Part shown: positions 6,724 to 13,021 of the stretch, in pieces
How positions within the stretch are numbered: the first letter of the stretch is position 1
Layout: each line of letters starts with the position of its first letter
NCBI GenBank assembly: GCA_024279575.1
Contig: JAJRRJ010000232.1
Coordinates: 1-13,781, forward strand
Length of the DNA: 13,781 nt
Source of the DNA: Alphaproteobacteria bacterium
Lineage (GTDB): Bacteria; Pseudomonadota; Alphaproteobacteria; Rhizobiales; Devosiaceae
Reading direction: 5' to 3'
Position numbers and translations under genes: made by a program
Notes under the pieces: model-generated
The model's input: only the letters and a program-made list of their open reading frames with translations
What the model was told of the DNA's origin: nothing
Database searches by the model: none

Positions 6724-9192
6724 CTATTCCGCCGCCGCAACACCTTGTGGCTTTGAGGTGCGATTTACCATTCCAAGTTCGCCTGGGTCAAAATCATCAA
6801 CCATAACGACCCGGTCCGTTGCTTCATCAGCAATGCGCAAAAGCTTGGCTTCTTCTTCATTCAAAACACCTTCTGCAACAGCATCTTCAATCGCATCACG
6901 ATCCTGTCGGCGCGTAATCCGCCCTTTTTTAAGGGCACGGATAAATTTATGCTCAATTTCGGCAACCCGCGCCACTTTAACCAGAGCATCTTCCAGAACC
7001 CCGGTAATATCGTCAGGGTCATAACTCAAATAAATGCCTGCAGTGTAACGATCTCTCTGGGCGCCCGGATTAAGAATCTGACGCGCCAGCTTATAGTTTT
7101 CGCGATCACTTGAACCGGTATTGTGCTGACCAAGCGGAAATACCAAAAAGCGCATAACACCCGCAACAAACCGATTTGGAAAATTATCAAACACTGCTCG
7201 GAAATTGGTTTCAATCGCAGCAATACGATCCCTTGCAATAGCATCCACCACTGGCAGATCCTCTTTGATACACCCCTCATCCTCATAGCGCTTAAGCGTG
7301 GTGGAGAGCAAATACAGATCCGACAGAATATCCGCCATTCTTCCAGAAATTCTTTGCTTGCGCTTGATGTCTCCACCCAGCAACGCAACAACCCAGTCCC
7401 CGACCAGAGCAAAATGCTGGGAATACCGGTGCAATTGCTGATACCAGCGCTTTGCTTCGTGCTCGACCGGTGACGACGCAAATCTCCCACCTGTCAGCGC
7501 CTGCCACAAACTGCCGGTAATATTGCCCAGCATAAATGCAGTATGCCCACAAAACGCCCGATCGAAATCAGCGATGGCTTCTTTACGGTTTTCATTTTGC
7601 ACCGCTTTAATTTCATCATACAAAAACGGATGCGCCCGCAAAGACCCTTGCGCAAATGTTATCAGCGTACGGGTCAGAATATTCGCTCCCTCAACCGTAA
7701 TTGCCACCGGTGTGTTGGCATAGGCTGAGAACAGGTAATTGCGCGGCCCCTCCTGAATGCCGCGCCCCCCATGAATATCCAGAGCATCATTAACCCGGTC
7801 ACGCATGGCCTCGGTGGCGCGATATTTCAGCAAAGCGGAAATCACCGCCGGCTTTTGGCCCTCATCAACCATTGATGCGGTTGCGGCGCGCGCGCCCTCA
7901 AACATGTAGGCGGACTTGACCAAACGGGCCAAAGGCTCCGCCACCCCTTCCATAATCCCGATGGGAATGCCGAACTGGCGGCGAATACGCGCATATGCAC
8001 TTGTGTGACGCAAGGCCGCTTTCATGGAAACCGACCCGATGGCAGGCAATGAAATCGCCCGCCCTGTGGACAAACACTCCATCAGCATACGCCCCCCCTG
8101 CCCCACATAATCGACTTCACCGATCATAAACTCCATGGGAACAAACACATCAGTGCCGCTGGTAGGACCATTCATAAAGGCCGAGCCGGAAGGGAAATGT
8201 CGACGCCCAATCTCAACTCCAGGATAATCAGCAGGCACCAACGCCAGCGAAATCCCGATATTTTCACCCTTCCCAAGCAGATTTTCAGGATCAAACAGAT
8301 TAACTGCAAGGCCCACCAGCGTTGCCACCGGCGCAAGCGTGATATAGCGCTTATCCCAACTCAGGCGCACCCCAAGAACCTCTTTGCCCTCATAAGTGCC
8401 CATAGTCACCACACCAACATCACGCATACCCGCCGCATCCGAGCCCGCATGGGTACCAGTTAAGGCAAAACAGGGAACTTCCTCCCCCTTGGCCAGCCGC
8501 TCAAGATATTTTTCTTTTTGTGCCTGCGTGCCGTATTTTTCAAGCAATTCACCCGGCCCAAGAGAATTGGGCACCATAACTGAAATCCCCGCAGCAACCG
8601 ACCGCGAAGCAATTTTTGACACAACCATTGATTGCGCCTGCGCAGAAAAACCCAAGCCCCCATGCTCTTTGGAAATAAGCATCCCCAAAAACCCTTTGTC
8701 TTTCAGGAACTGCCAGACTTCGGGGGGCATGTCCGCACGATTGTGACGGATATCCCAATCATCAATCATTGCGCAGACCTCATTCGTTGGCCCATCCAGA
8801 AAAGCCTGCTCTTCTGCGCTCAATGTGAGTTTACGAATATCGAGCAGATTATTCCATTTGGGACGCCCCGAAAACAGGTCCGCATCCCACCCAACAGTCC
8901 CCGCATCAAGCGCTTCCTGTTCGGTTGAAGAAATAGCAGGCAGAATTTTTTTCACTGCGTTGAATATTGGTTTTATCAGCACATTCCGGCGAAAGGCGGG
9001 AACGGAAAAAGCAAACAGAACAGCTGCCGGAGCCACAGCCAGCACCCAGGACACAGCACCCATTTGCTGGTTGGCCAGCAACCCGGCCATGCCCATCATT
9101 AACGCCACGGCCGCCCAGAGCCAGATCGGCATCTTATGATAAGCCATAACCGCAAAAACAACCAAAGAAACCAAAATAACGACCCAAAACAT
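6724..9192 (-). CDS. fadE: Acyl-CoA dehydrogenase, long membrane-anchored FadE type
   Basis: FAD-dependent enzyme that oxidises acyl-CoA to trans-2-enoyl-CoA, the first step of the cycle. At 822 residues it matches the large FadE form (E. coli 814), not the roughly 380-residue short enzymes. The N-terminus has three hydrophobic stretches (about 1-17, 21-40 and 47-65), suggesting membrane attachment. The dehydrogenase core runs about 130-530, with FALTGTHAGSDAAG (242-255) lining the flavin site, ARIRRQFGIPIG (401-412), and DIHGGRGIQEGP (472-483). VEGANILTR (500-508) holds the expected catalytic base, E501. The C-terminal part (about 530-822) is the FadE-specific extension (DUF1974). I chose ATG 9192 because GAGGTGG precedes it; ATG 9231 in the same frame would add 13 residues and is not excluded. 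First gene of the fadE-fadJ-fadI operon. Confidence 0.93.
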   Translation of the reverse strand: MFWVVILVSLVVFAVMAYHKMPIWLWAAVALMMGMAGLLANQQMGAVSWVLAVAPAAVLFAFSVPAFRRNVLIKPIFNAVKKILPAISSTEQEALDAGTVGWDADLFSGRPKWNNLLDIRKLTLSAEEQAFLDGPTNEVCAMIDDWDIRHNRADMPPEVWQFLKDKGFLGMLISKEHGGLGFSAQAQSMVVSKIASRSVAAGISVMVPNSLGPGELLEKYGTQAQKEKYLERLAKGEEVPCFALTGTHAGSDAAGMRDVGVVTMGTYEGKEVLGVRLSWDKRYITLAPVATLVGLAVNLFDPENLLGKGENIGISLALVPADYPGVEIGRRHFPSGSAFMNGPTSGTDVFVPMEFMIGEVDYVGQGGRMLMECLSTGRAISLPAIGSVSMKAALRHTSAYARIRRQFGIPIGIMEGVAEPLARLVKSAYMFEGARAATASMVDEGQKPAVISALLKYRATEAMRDRVNDALDIHGGRGIQEGPRNYLFSAYANTPVAITVEGANILTRTLITFAQGSLRAHPFLYDEIKAVQNENRKEAIADFDRAFCGHTAFMLGNITGSLWQALTGGRFASSPVEHEAKRWYQQLHRYSQHFALVGDWVVALLGGDIKRKQRISGRMADILSDLYLLSTTLKRYEDEGCIKEDLPVVDAIARDRIAAIETNFRAVFDNFPNRFVAGVMRFLVFPLGQHNTGSSDRENYKLARQILNPGAQRDRYTAGIYLSYDPDDITGVLEDALVKVARVAEIEHKFIRALKKGRITRRQDRDAIEDAVAEGVLNEEEAKLLRIADEATDRVVMVDDFDPGELGMVNRTSKPQGVAAAE

Positions 9193-9285
9193 AATCCACC
9201 TCGCTTGCCCGGCCTGGCTGGCAAAGTACATCCGCCACCAAATCCGCCTGAATCCAAGCGCACCACAAAAGCACGCATTTTCACC

Positions 9286-9313
9286 AAAATAGCACAGTTG
9301 ACGTAAACGTCAA
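9286..9313 (-). promoter_or_regulatory. fadE: Candidate fadE-fadJ-fadI promoter
   Basis: On the minus strand TTGACG (9313-9308) and TATTTT (9291-9286) are spaced by 16 bases. The -35 box is a 5/6 match to consensus and lies inside the palindrome at 9298-9313, so a protein bound there would block or alter promoter access. The predicted leader to ATG 9192 is about 85-90 bases. Confidence 0.55.
9298..9313. promoter_or_regulatory. 16-base palindrome, probable operator of the linked MerR-type regulator
   Basis: TTGACGTAAACGTCAA has perfect 7-base arms (TTGACGT / ACGTCAA) around a central AA. It lies in the divergent fadE/fadD region, overlaps the -35 box of the fadE promoter and provides a TTGACG facing fadD too. 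From memory, it resembles the ACGT-containing palindromes described for LiuR-type MerR regulators of fatty acid and branched-chain amino acid breakdown. A regulator of that family is encoded directly after fadD. The palindrome is seen directly; the identity of its binder is inference. Confidence 0.6.
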
Positions 9314-9330
9314 CAGGTTAACGGTATAGT
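9298..9330 (+). promoter_or_regulatory. Possible long-spacer promoter towards fadD
   Basis: TTGACG (9298-9303) and TATAGT (9325-9330) face fadD but are 21 bases apart, longer than normal and slightly longer than the 19-20 bases typical of MerR-activated promoters. The -10 box is a good match. It could be active only when a bound regulator twists the DNA, or may be fortuitous. The leader to fadD would be about 225 bases. Confidence 0.25.
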
Positions 9331-9341
9331 CACAGGTTGGA

Positions 9342-9359
9342 TCAGGGACAATTCCCTGA
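9342..9359. repeat. Perfect 7-bp inverted repeat in the fadE/fadD divergent region
   Basis: TCAGGGA and TCCCTGA flank a 4-base loop (CAAT). It is not followed by a T run in either direction, so it is not an intrinsic terminator. It may be a leader hairpin for a fadD transcript starting upstream, or a second operator. Function unknown. Confidence 0.4.
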
Positions 9360-9451
9360 CAAACTGGTTATCCAAAGAAATTTGGCCCTTTCGCCAGCAT
9401 GACTGCAACTTCCACCTGAAATATATCTCCTAAATTGCCCTTCAGCATCCC

Positions 9452-9461
9452 GGGGGCCCCC
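9452..9461. repeat. GGGGGCCCCC palindrome upstream of fadD
   Basis: Ten-base perfect palindrome about 20 bases before the likely fadD -35 box, in an otherwise A/T-rich stretch. No function can be assigned. The rest of the region 9232-9560 holds only the promoter and operator candidates listed here and no gene. Confidence 0.35.
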
Positions 9462-9479
9462 TCCAATACGATATTGCGT

Positions 9480-9508
9480 TTGACGCTCGTCCAAATGCAT
9501 GAAATATT
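9480..9508 (+). promoter_or_regulatory. fadD: Candidate fadD-merR promoter
   Basis: TTGACG (9480-9485) is followed after 17 bases by AATATT (9503-9508); the alternative -10 TATTAG (9505-9510) gives a 19-base spacer. The -35 lies in an imperfect palindrome, TTTGACGCTCGTCCAAA (9479-9495), reminiscent of half of the upstream operator. The transcript would start near 9516, about 45 bases before the fadD ATG, a normal leader length. Confidence 0.45.
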
Positions 9509-9560
9509 AGGAAAAAACGGCAAAATGCCAACAAAACAGCCTTTAGGGGGAAATACCAGC

Positions 9561-11282
9561 ATGCGAGAATTTGATACCAGCGATGACCATTACCGCCCGT
9601 GGGTAAAAAACTATCCCGAGGGCATCGTCTGGGATGTCGAAATTGATACAACACCTATTCATGAACAGATCCTTGCTGCGTGTGCAAAGTTTCCCAATTC
9701 AAACGCGTTGGATTTTCTGAGCAAAAAAACCACTTTCCGAAACCTTGGCCACCAGATCACAGCCTTTGCCCGTTCTCTTCAAAAACATCATGGGGTAAAA
9801 AAAGGCACCCGTGTTGCTCTGCTGTTGCCCAATACACCGTTTTTCCCTGTTGCCTATTACGGCATTCTTCTGGCCGGGGGCACAGTGGTCAACTGTAATC
9901 CGCTTTACACCGTCCCTGAACTCAAACACATCACCGCCGATGCGGGTGCCGACATTCTCGTCACCCTTGATCTTCAAATGATTTTTGAAAAAGCCGAAGC
10001 ATTGGTGGAAGCCGGCAATGTTAAAAAGCTCATTGTTTGCCATTTCCCCGATGCATTGCCTACTGTTAAAAAATTCCTTTTCAAAATTGCCAAGCGCAGT
10101 GATCTGGCCAACCTGAAAGCATCAAAAGTTGCAGACAAAATTGTCAGCTTCAACTCTTTGTTGCTCACCCTGAACAAGCCTGATCCCATTGATATTGACC
10201 CCGAAAACGACGTGGCAGTGCAGCAATACACCGGTGGCACAACCGGATTGCCCAAGGGGGCTATGCTCTCCCATGCAAACATCGCCGCCAACGCTGACCA
10301 AATCGACAAATGGGGTTGCGGCGTATTTTACCCCCCTGCCAAAGTTGTCGCAGTGTTGCCGTTTTTCCACATCTTTGCCATGACCGTATGCATGAATGTC
10401 CCGCTTTCAAAAGGGGCGGAAGTCGTCATGCTTCCCCGCTTCGAACTCAAATCACTACTGGACCTGCTGGTACGCACCAAAGCAACAATACTTCCTGCAA
10501 TCCCAACCCTGTTATTTGCCATAGCCAACAATCGCAAAACGACACCCGAGCAGATAGCAAGCATTCAGGTGGCCATTTCAGGGGGCGCCGGGCTGCCAGC
10601 TGAAACCCGCGATCTTTTTGAAAAGAAATCTCCGGCGATTTTAGCCGAAGGGTATGGACTGACAGAATGTTCGCCCGTTCTTTGTTGTGCAGCTTTACGC
10701 CAGGCATCAAAACCCATGTCCATCGGCATGCCGGTTCCCGGCGCCGACGTACAATTTGTTGACCTGGAAGATCCCGCCAAATTTGTTGCGCCGGGCGAGC
10801 GCGGTGAACTGGTTGCAAAAGGCAAACAGGTCATGCTGGGTTATTATAACAACGAAGAGGCCACCAAGGAAGCATTCGTCAACGGATATTTCCGCACCGG
10901 AGATGTGGGATATGTGGATGAGGATGGTTATGTATTCCTCGTTGATCGCATCAAGGATCTGATTATCTGTTCAGGGTTTAACGTATATCCGCGCACAATC
11001 GAAGAAGCACTTTATCGCCATGAAGCTGTGGATGAGTGTAATGTGATCGGCGTACCTGACAGCTATCGCGGCGAAGCACCCGTCGCATTTATCAAGCTCA
11101 AGGACGGCAAAACTGCAACTTCAGCAGAAATAAAGTCTTTCCTGAGCGAACATATTTCTAAAATTGAAATGCCCCGGGAGTTTATCTTCAAGGATGAACT
11201 ACCAAAAACCTTGGTCGGCAAACTCTCCAAAAAGGAACTTCGTGAAGAATATGCCGAACGACAAACTGCAAAAGATAAATAG
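9561..11282 (+). CDS. fadD: Long-chain fatty acid-CoA ligase FadD
   Basis: Acyl-CoA synthetase of 573 residues (E. coli FadD 561). It activates free fatty acids with ATP and CoA, feeding the fadEJI enzymes encoded divergently. ANL-family motifs occur in order: the P-loop YTGGTTGLPKG (223-233), PFFHIFAM (267-274), the AMP-site GYGLTE (364-369), GYFRTGDVG with D448, and the fatty-acyl signature DRIKDLIICSGFNVYP (462-477). The likely catalytic lysine is K554 in VGKLSKKEL. The N-terminus DHYRPWVKNYPEGIVWDVE is the FadD-type opening. I place the start at ATG 9561, with AGGGGG ten bases before. The open frame reaches back to a TTG at 9435 and includes ATGs at 9495 and 9525; 9525 has a weaker AGGA and remains possible. 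The gene overlaps the next one by 32 bases. Membrane association is expected but no helix is visible. Confidence 0.93.
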   Translation: MREFDTSDDHYRPWVKNYPEGIVWDVEIDTTPIHEQILAACAKFPNSNALDFLSKKTTFRNLGHQITAFARSLQKHHGVKKGTRVALLLPNTPFFPVAYYGILLAGGTVVNCNPLYTVPELKHITADAGADILVTLDLQMIFEKAEALVEAGNVKKLIVCHFPDALPTVKKFLFKIAKRSDLANLKASKVADKIVSFNSLLLTLNKPDPIDIDPENDVAVQQYTGGTTGLPKGAMLSHANIAANADQIDKWGCGVFYPPAKVVAVLPFFHIFAMTVCMNVPLSKGAEVVMLPRFELKSLLDLLVRTKATILPAIPTLLFAIANNRKTTPEQIASIQVAISGGAGLPAETRDLFEKKSPAILAEGYGLTECSPVLCCAALRQASKPMSIGMPVPGADVQFVDLEDPAKFVAPGERGELVAKGKQVMLGYYNNEEATKEAFVNGYFRTGDVGYVDEDGYVFLVDRIKDLIICSGFNVYPRTIEEALYRHEAVDECNVIGVPDSYRGEAPVAFIKLKDGKTATSAEIKSFLSEHISKIEMPREFIFKDELPKTLVGKLSKKELREEYAERQTAKDK

Positions 11283-11688
11283 TCAGCAACCGGGCCAGCA
11301 CGAGCACAACCAAAACCTGTTTTCAATAACAGAGCTGGCCCGCGAGCTTTCAATTTCCACACGCACCATACGGTTTTATGAAAGCAAAGGTTTGATTTCC
11401 CCCGATCGGGTGGGGGGAAATCGCATTTTCCAAAACAGGGATCGCGTGCGGCTGCTGCTAATTTTACGCGGCAAACGACTTGGATTTACCTTGAAAGATA
11501 TTTCTGAATATCTGGCCCTTTATGATGCCGATGAAACACGTGTAAGCCAGGTCGAGCTTTTGCAAAACAAAGTCGATCAGCGCCTTAAAAAATTGAACGG
11601 TCAGCTACATGATCTTCAAACAACAATCGAAGAGTTACAACAAATGCGCGCGCAAACCGCAGAACGCCTGCGACAGGGGAATCAGTAG
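11251..11688 (+). CDS. MerR-family transcriptional regulator, probably LiuR-like control of fatty acid oxidation
   Basis: DNA-binding regulator of 145 residues. After a polar head of about 22 residues comes the MerR winged-helix domain. It runs FSITELARELSISTRTIRFY (24-43), ESKGLIS (44-50), the wing VGGNRIFQNRDRVRLLLILR (54-73) and GKRLGFTLKDISEYLALYD (74-92). A helical dimerisation segment follows (about 98-142; heptads VELLQNKVDQRLKKL and LQTTIEELQQM). No cysteine is present anywhere, so it is not a metal or redox sensor of the classic MerR/SoxR kind. The absence of a long C-terminal domain matches the short LiuR/CueR-like group. ATG 11251 lies inside the end of fadD, with AAGGAAC about 13 bases upstream; the 32-base overlap implies translational coupling. 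Position and the palindrome in the fadE/fadD gap suggest it senses an acyl-CoA or related intermediate. That function is inference. Confidence 0.85.
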   Translation: MPNDKLQKINSQQPGQHEHNQNLFSITELARELSISTRTIRFYESKGLISPDRVGGNRIFQNRDRVRLLLILRGKRLGFTLKDISEYLALYDADETRVSQVELLQNKVDQRLKKLNGQLHDLQTTIEELQQMRAQTAERLRQGNQ

Positions 11689-12010
11689 TAAGTTCAATTA
11701 TTTAACGGATCTATTTGCAAACGAAGAATTTGAATGGTACCCCAAAAAAATACCAATTCAAAGAGTTGAAAGCCTTTTTTCCGGATATGACAATATTACC
11801 AAAACGGGGAAATTTAGAGAATACAGTGTATCCCCTGTATCAAACCAAAAAATTGTACTAGCCAAATCAATATGTTGCATTAGATACTACCCTTTTTTTC
11901 CATGCGCCGCGAAGTAACCTACCCGAATTACACCTCCCCCCCATACTGATACTGGCACATTAAACTGCCCCTCCATTGCATAGTGGCACTCCAAATAACG
12001 GGAGGAAAAG
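11689..12010. other. Non-coding gap between the MerR gene and the sugar-binding protein gene
   Basis: About 322 bases, A/T-rich. Besides the inverted repeat at 11729-11762 it holds ATACAG...CTGTAT (11821-11840), overlapping a direct repeat of TGTATC spaced by three bases (11827-11832 and 11836-11841), a possible operator. It must contain the promoter for the sugar ABC operon, but I see no convincing -35/-10 pair. A strong ribosome site GGGAGGA (12000-12006) precedes the ATG at 12011. No RNA gene or believable protein is seen. Confidence 0.5.
11729..11762. repeat. Inverted repeat downstream of the MerR gene
   Basis: TTTGAATGGTA (11729-11739) pairs with TACCAATTCAAA (11751-11762), giving 11 base pairs with one bulged A, around an 11-base loop containing seven A. 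It starts 41 bases after the merR stop. No T tract follows immediately; a six-T run comes 12 bases later (11775-11780). It may be a 3'-end hairpin of the fadD-merR message, but it is not a textbook terminator. Confidence 0.4.
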
Positions 12011-13021
12011 ATGAAAAATTCTAAGCGCGTTTTACGCAGAGTTCGCAAAACTGCCTGTCTGGCACTTGCCACCACTACGCTTGTTTCAGCCAGTTTTGTG
12101 GCAAATGCACAAGAAGGGTTCGAAGTGGCGTATCTTTCTGCAAGTTCAGCCAACACATGGTTGGGCGCCTCGGTGATTGAGATGCAAAAAGTCGCAGAAG
12201 CCAATGGTATAAAAATCACAGAGTTCGATGCTCAGTTTGATCCCGGCTTGCAGACATCCCAATTCCAGGATGCAATTGCGTCAGGAAAATATGATGGCAT
12301 AGTTCTGGTTTCAATCAATGGACCCGGCGCAATTCCCGATGTGGAACTGGCGATTAGTGAAGGCATTGAAATCGTCATCCTCAATCAGGTTGTAGGCACC
12401 GATCTAAAAACTTCAGATCCTCAAGTTGATGGGATCGCAGCCTCTGTAATGGCGGCCCCTTACCGTTCGGGCGAGCGCTTTGGCCAACTAACCATTCAGG
12501 CTTGCCAGGATATTAATCCATGTGAAGTCGTGTTCATTTATGGCATCAAAGGTATCCCGCTTGACGATGCTATTCGTCAGGGCTTTGATGATACTATCGC
12601 TGATTACGCATCAATTTCTGTTGTAGCTGAAGGCGAGGGCAAATATCTGGGGCCTGATGGGGGTATTGCTGCCACCCAGGACATTTTACAGATCAATGAC
12701 AGTTTCCATGTGATGGTTGGTGCAGATCAGTCTATGCAGGGAGCCGCAATTGTATTGGCGGATGAAGGCATGACCGGTCAGGTAAAGCTCATCGGCCTGG
12801 GTGGCTCAGAAGCAGCCCTTGCCGGCATTGCCGATGGCAGTTGGTTTGGTGGCGTTTTTGGTGCACCTGCAGACGAAGGCAGACTTGCCATGGAGGCCAT
12901 GTTGGACGCCCTTAAAAATCAAAATCATCAGGGGGGAATTGATCCATTGATGTCCGCACCCGGTGGTGGATTGATAACGGCTGAAAATGTAGCTGAGTTT
13001 ACTGCACAATGGGGCGGCTAG
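12011..13021 (+). CDS. Periplasmic sugar-binding protein (RbsB-like, Peripla_BP_4 family) of an ABC importer
   Basis: Binding protein of 336 residues. It has a basic start (KNSKRVLRRVRK), a hydrophobic signal core (about 14-31) and a likely signal peptidase cut at ANA/QE (33-34). The mature part follows the ribose/galactose-binding fold: FEVAYLSASSANTWLGASVIEMQKVA as first strand and helix (37-62), then FDAQFDPGLQTSQFQDAIASGKYDGIVLV (72-100), the typical 'Q...DAI..G.DGI.V' segment. GIEIVILNQVVG (118-129) is the second-strand region, and VMVGADQSMQGAAIVLADEG (234-253) is the 'AND.MA.GA..A' block. Two cysteines close together (165 and 171) could form a disulfide in the periplasm. It is preceded by a strong ribosome site and followed with no gap by the ATPase gene. 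The substrate cannot be named; a pentose, hexose or polyol is likely. Confidence 0.87.
   Translation: MKNSKRVLRRVRKTACLALATTTLVSASFVANAQEGFEVAYLSASSANTWLGASVIEMQKVAEANGIKITEFDAQFDPGLQTSQFQDAIASGKYDGIVLVSINGPGAIPDVELAISEGIEIVILNQVVGTDLKTSDPQVDGIAASVMAAPYRSGERFGQLTIQACQDINPCEVVFIYGIKGIPLDDAIRQGFDDTIADYASISVVAEGEGKYLGPDGGIAATQDILQINDSFHVMVGADQSMQGAAIVLADEGMTGQVKLIGLGGSEAALAGIADGSWFGGVFGAPADEGRLAMEAMLDALKNQNHQGGIDPLMSAPGGGLITAENVAEFTAQWGG

Noticed and set aside
9435..9560. 42-codon upstream extension of the fadD frame
   Set aside because: It runs through the likely promoter and does not resemble FadD N-termini; ATG 9561 has AGGGGG at good spacing. A start at 9525 is not fully excluded.
11609..11917. 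Open frame of 102 codons overlapping the 3' end of the MerR gene and the following gap
   Set aside because: It begins out of frame inside merR, has no ribosome site, shows no recognisable domain, and its second half is A/T-rich intergenic sequence.
11953..11968. Possible sigma-54 promoter (TGGCACATTAAACTGC) before the sugar-binding protein gene
   Set aside because: The GG and GC are 11 bases apart instead of 10 and the -12 element is poor; no enhancer-binding protein gene is nearby.
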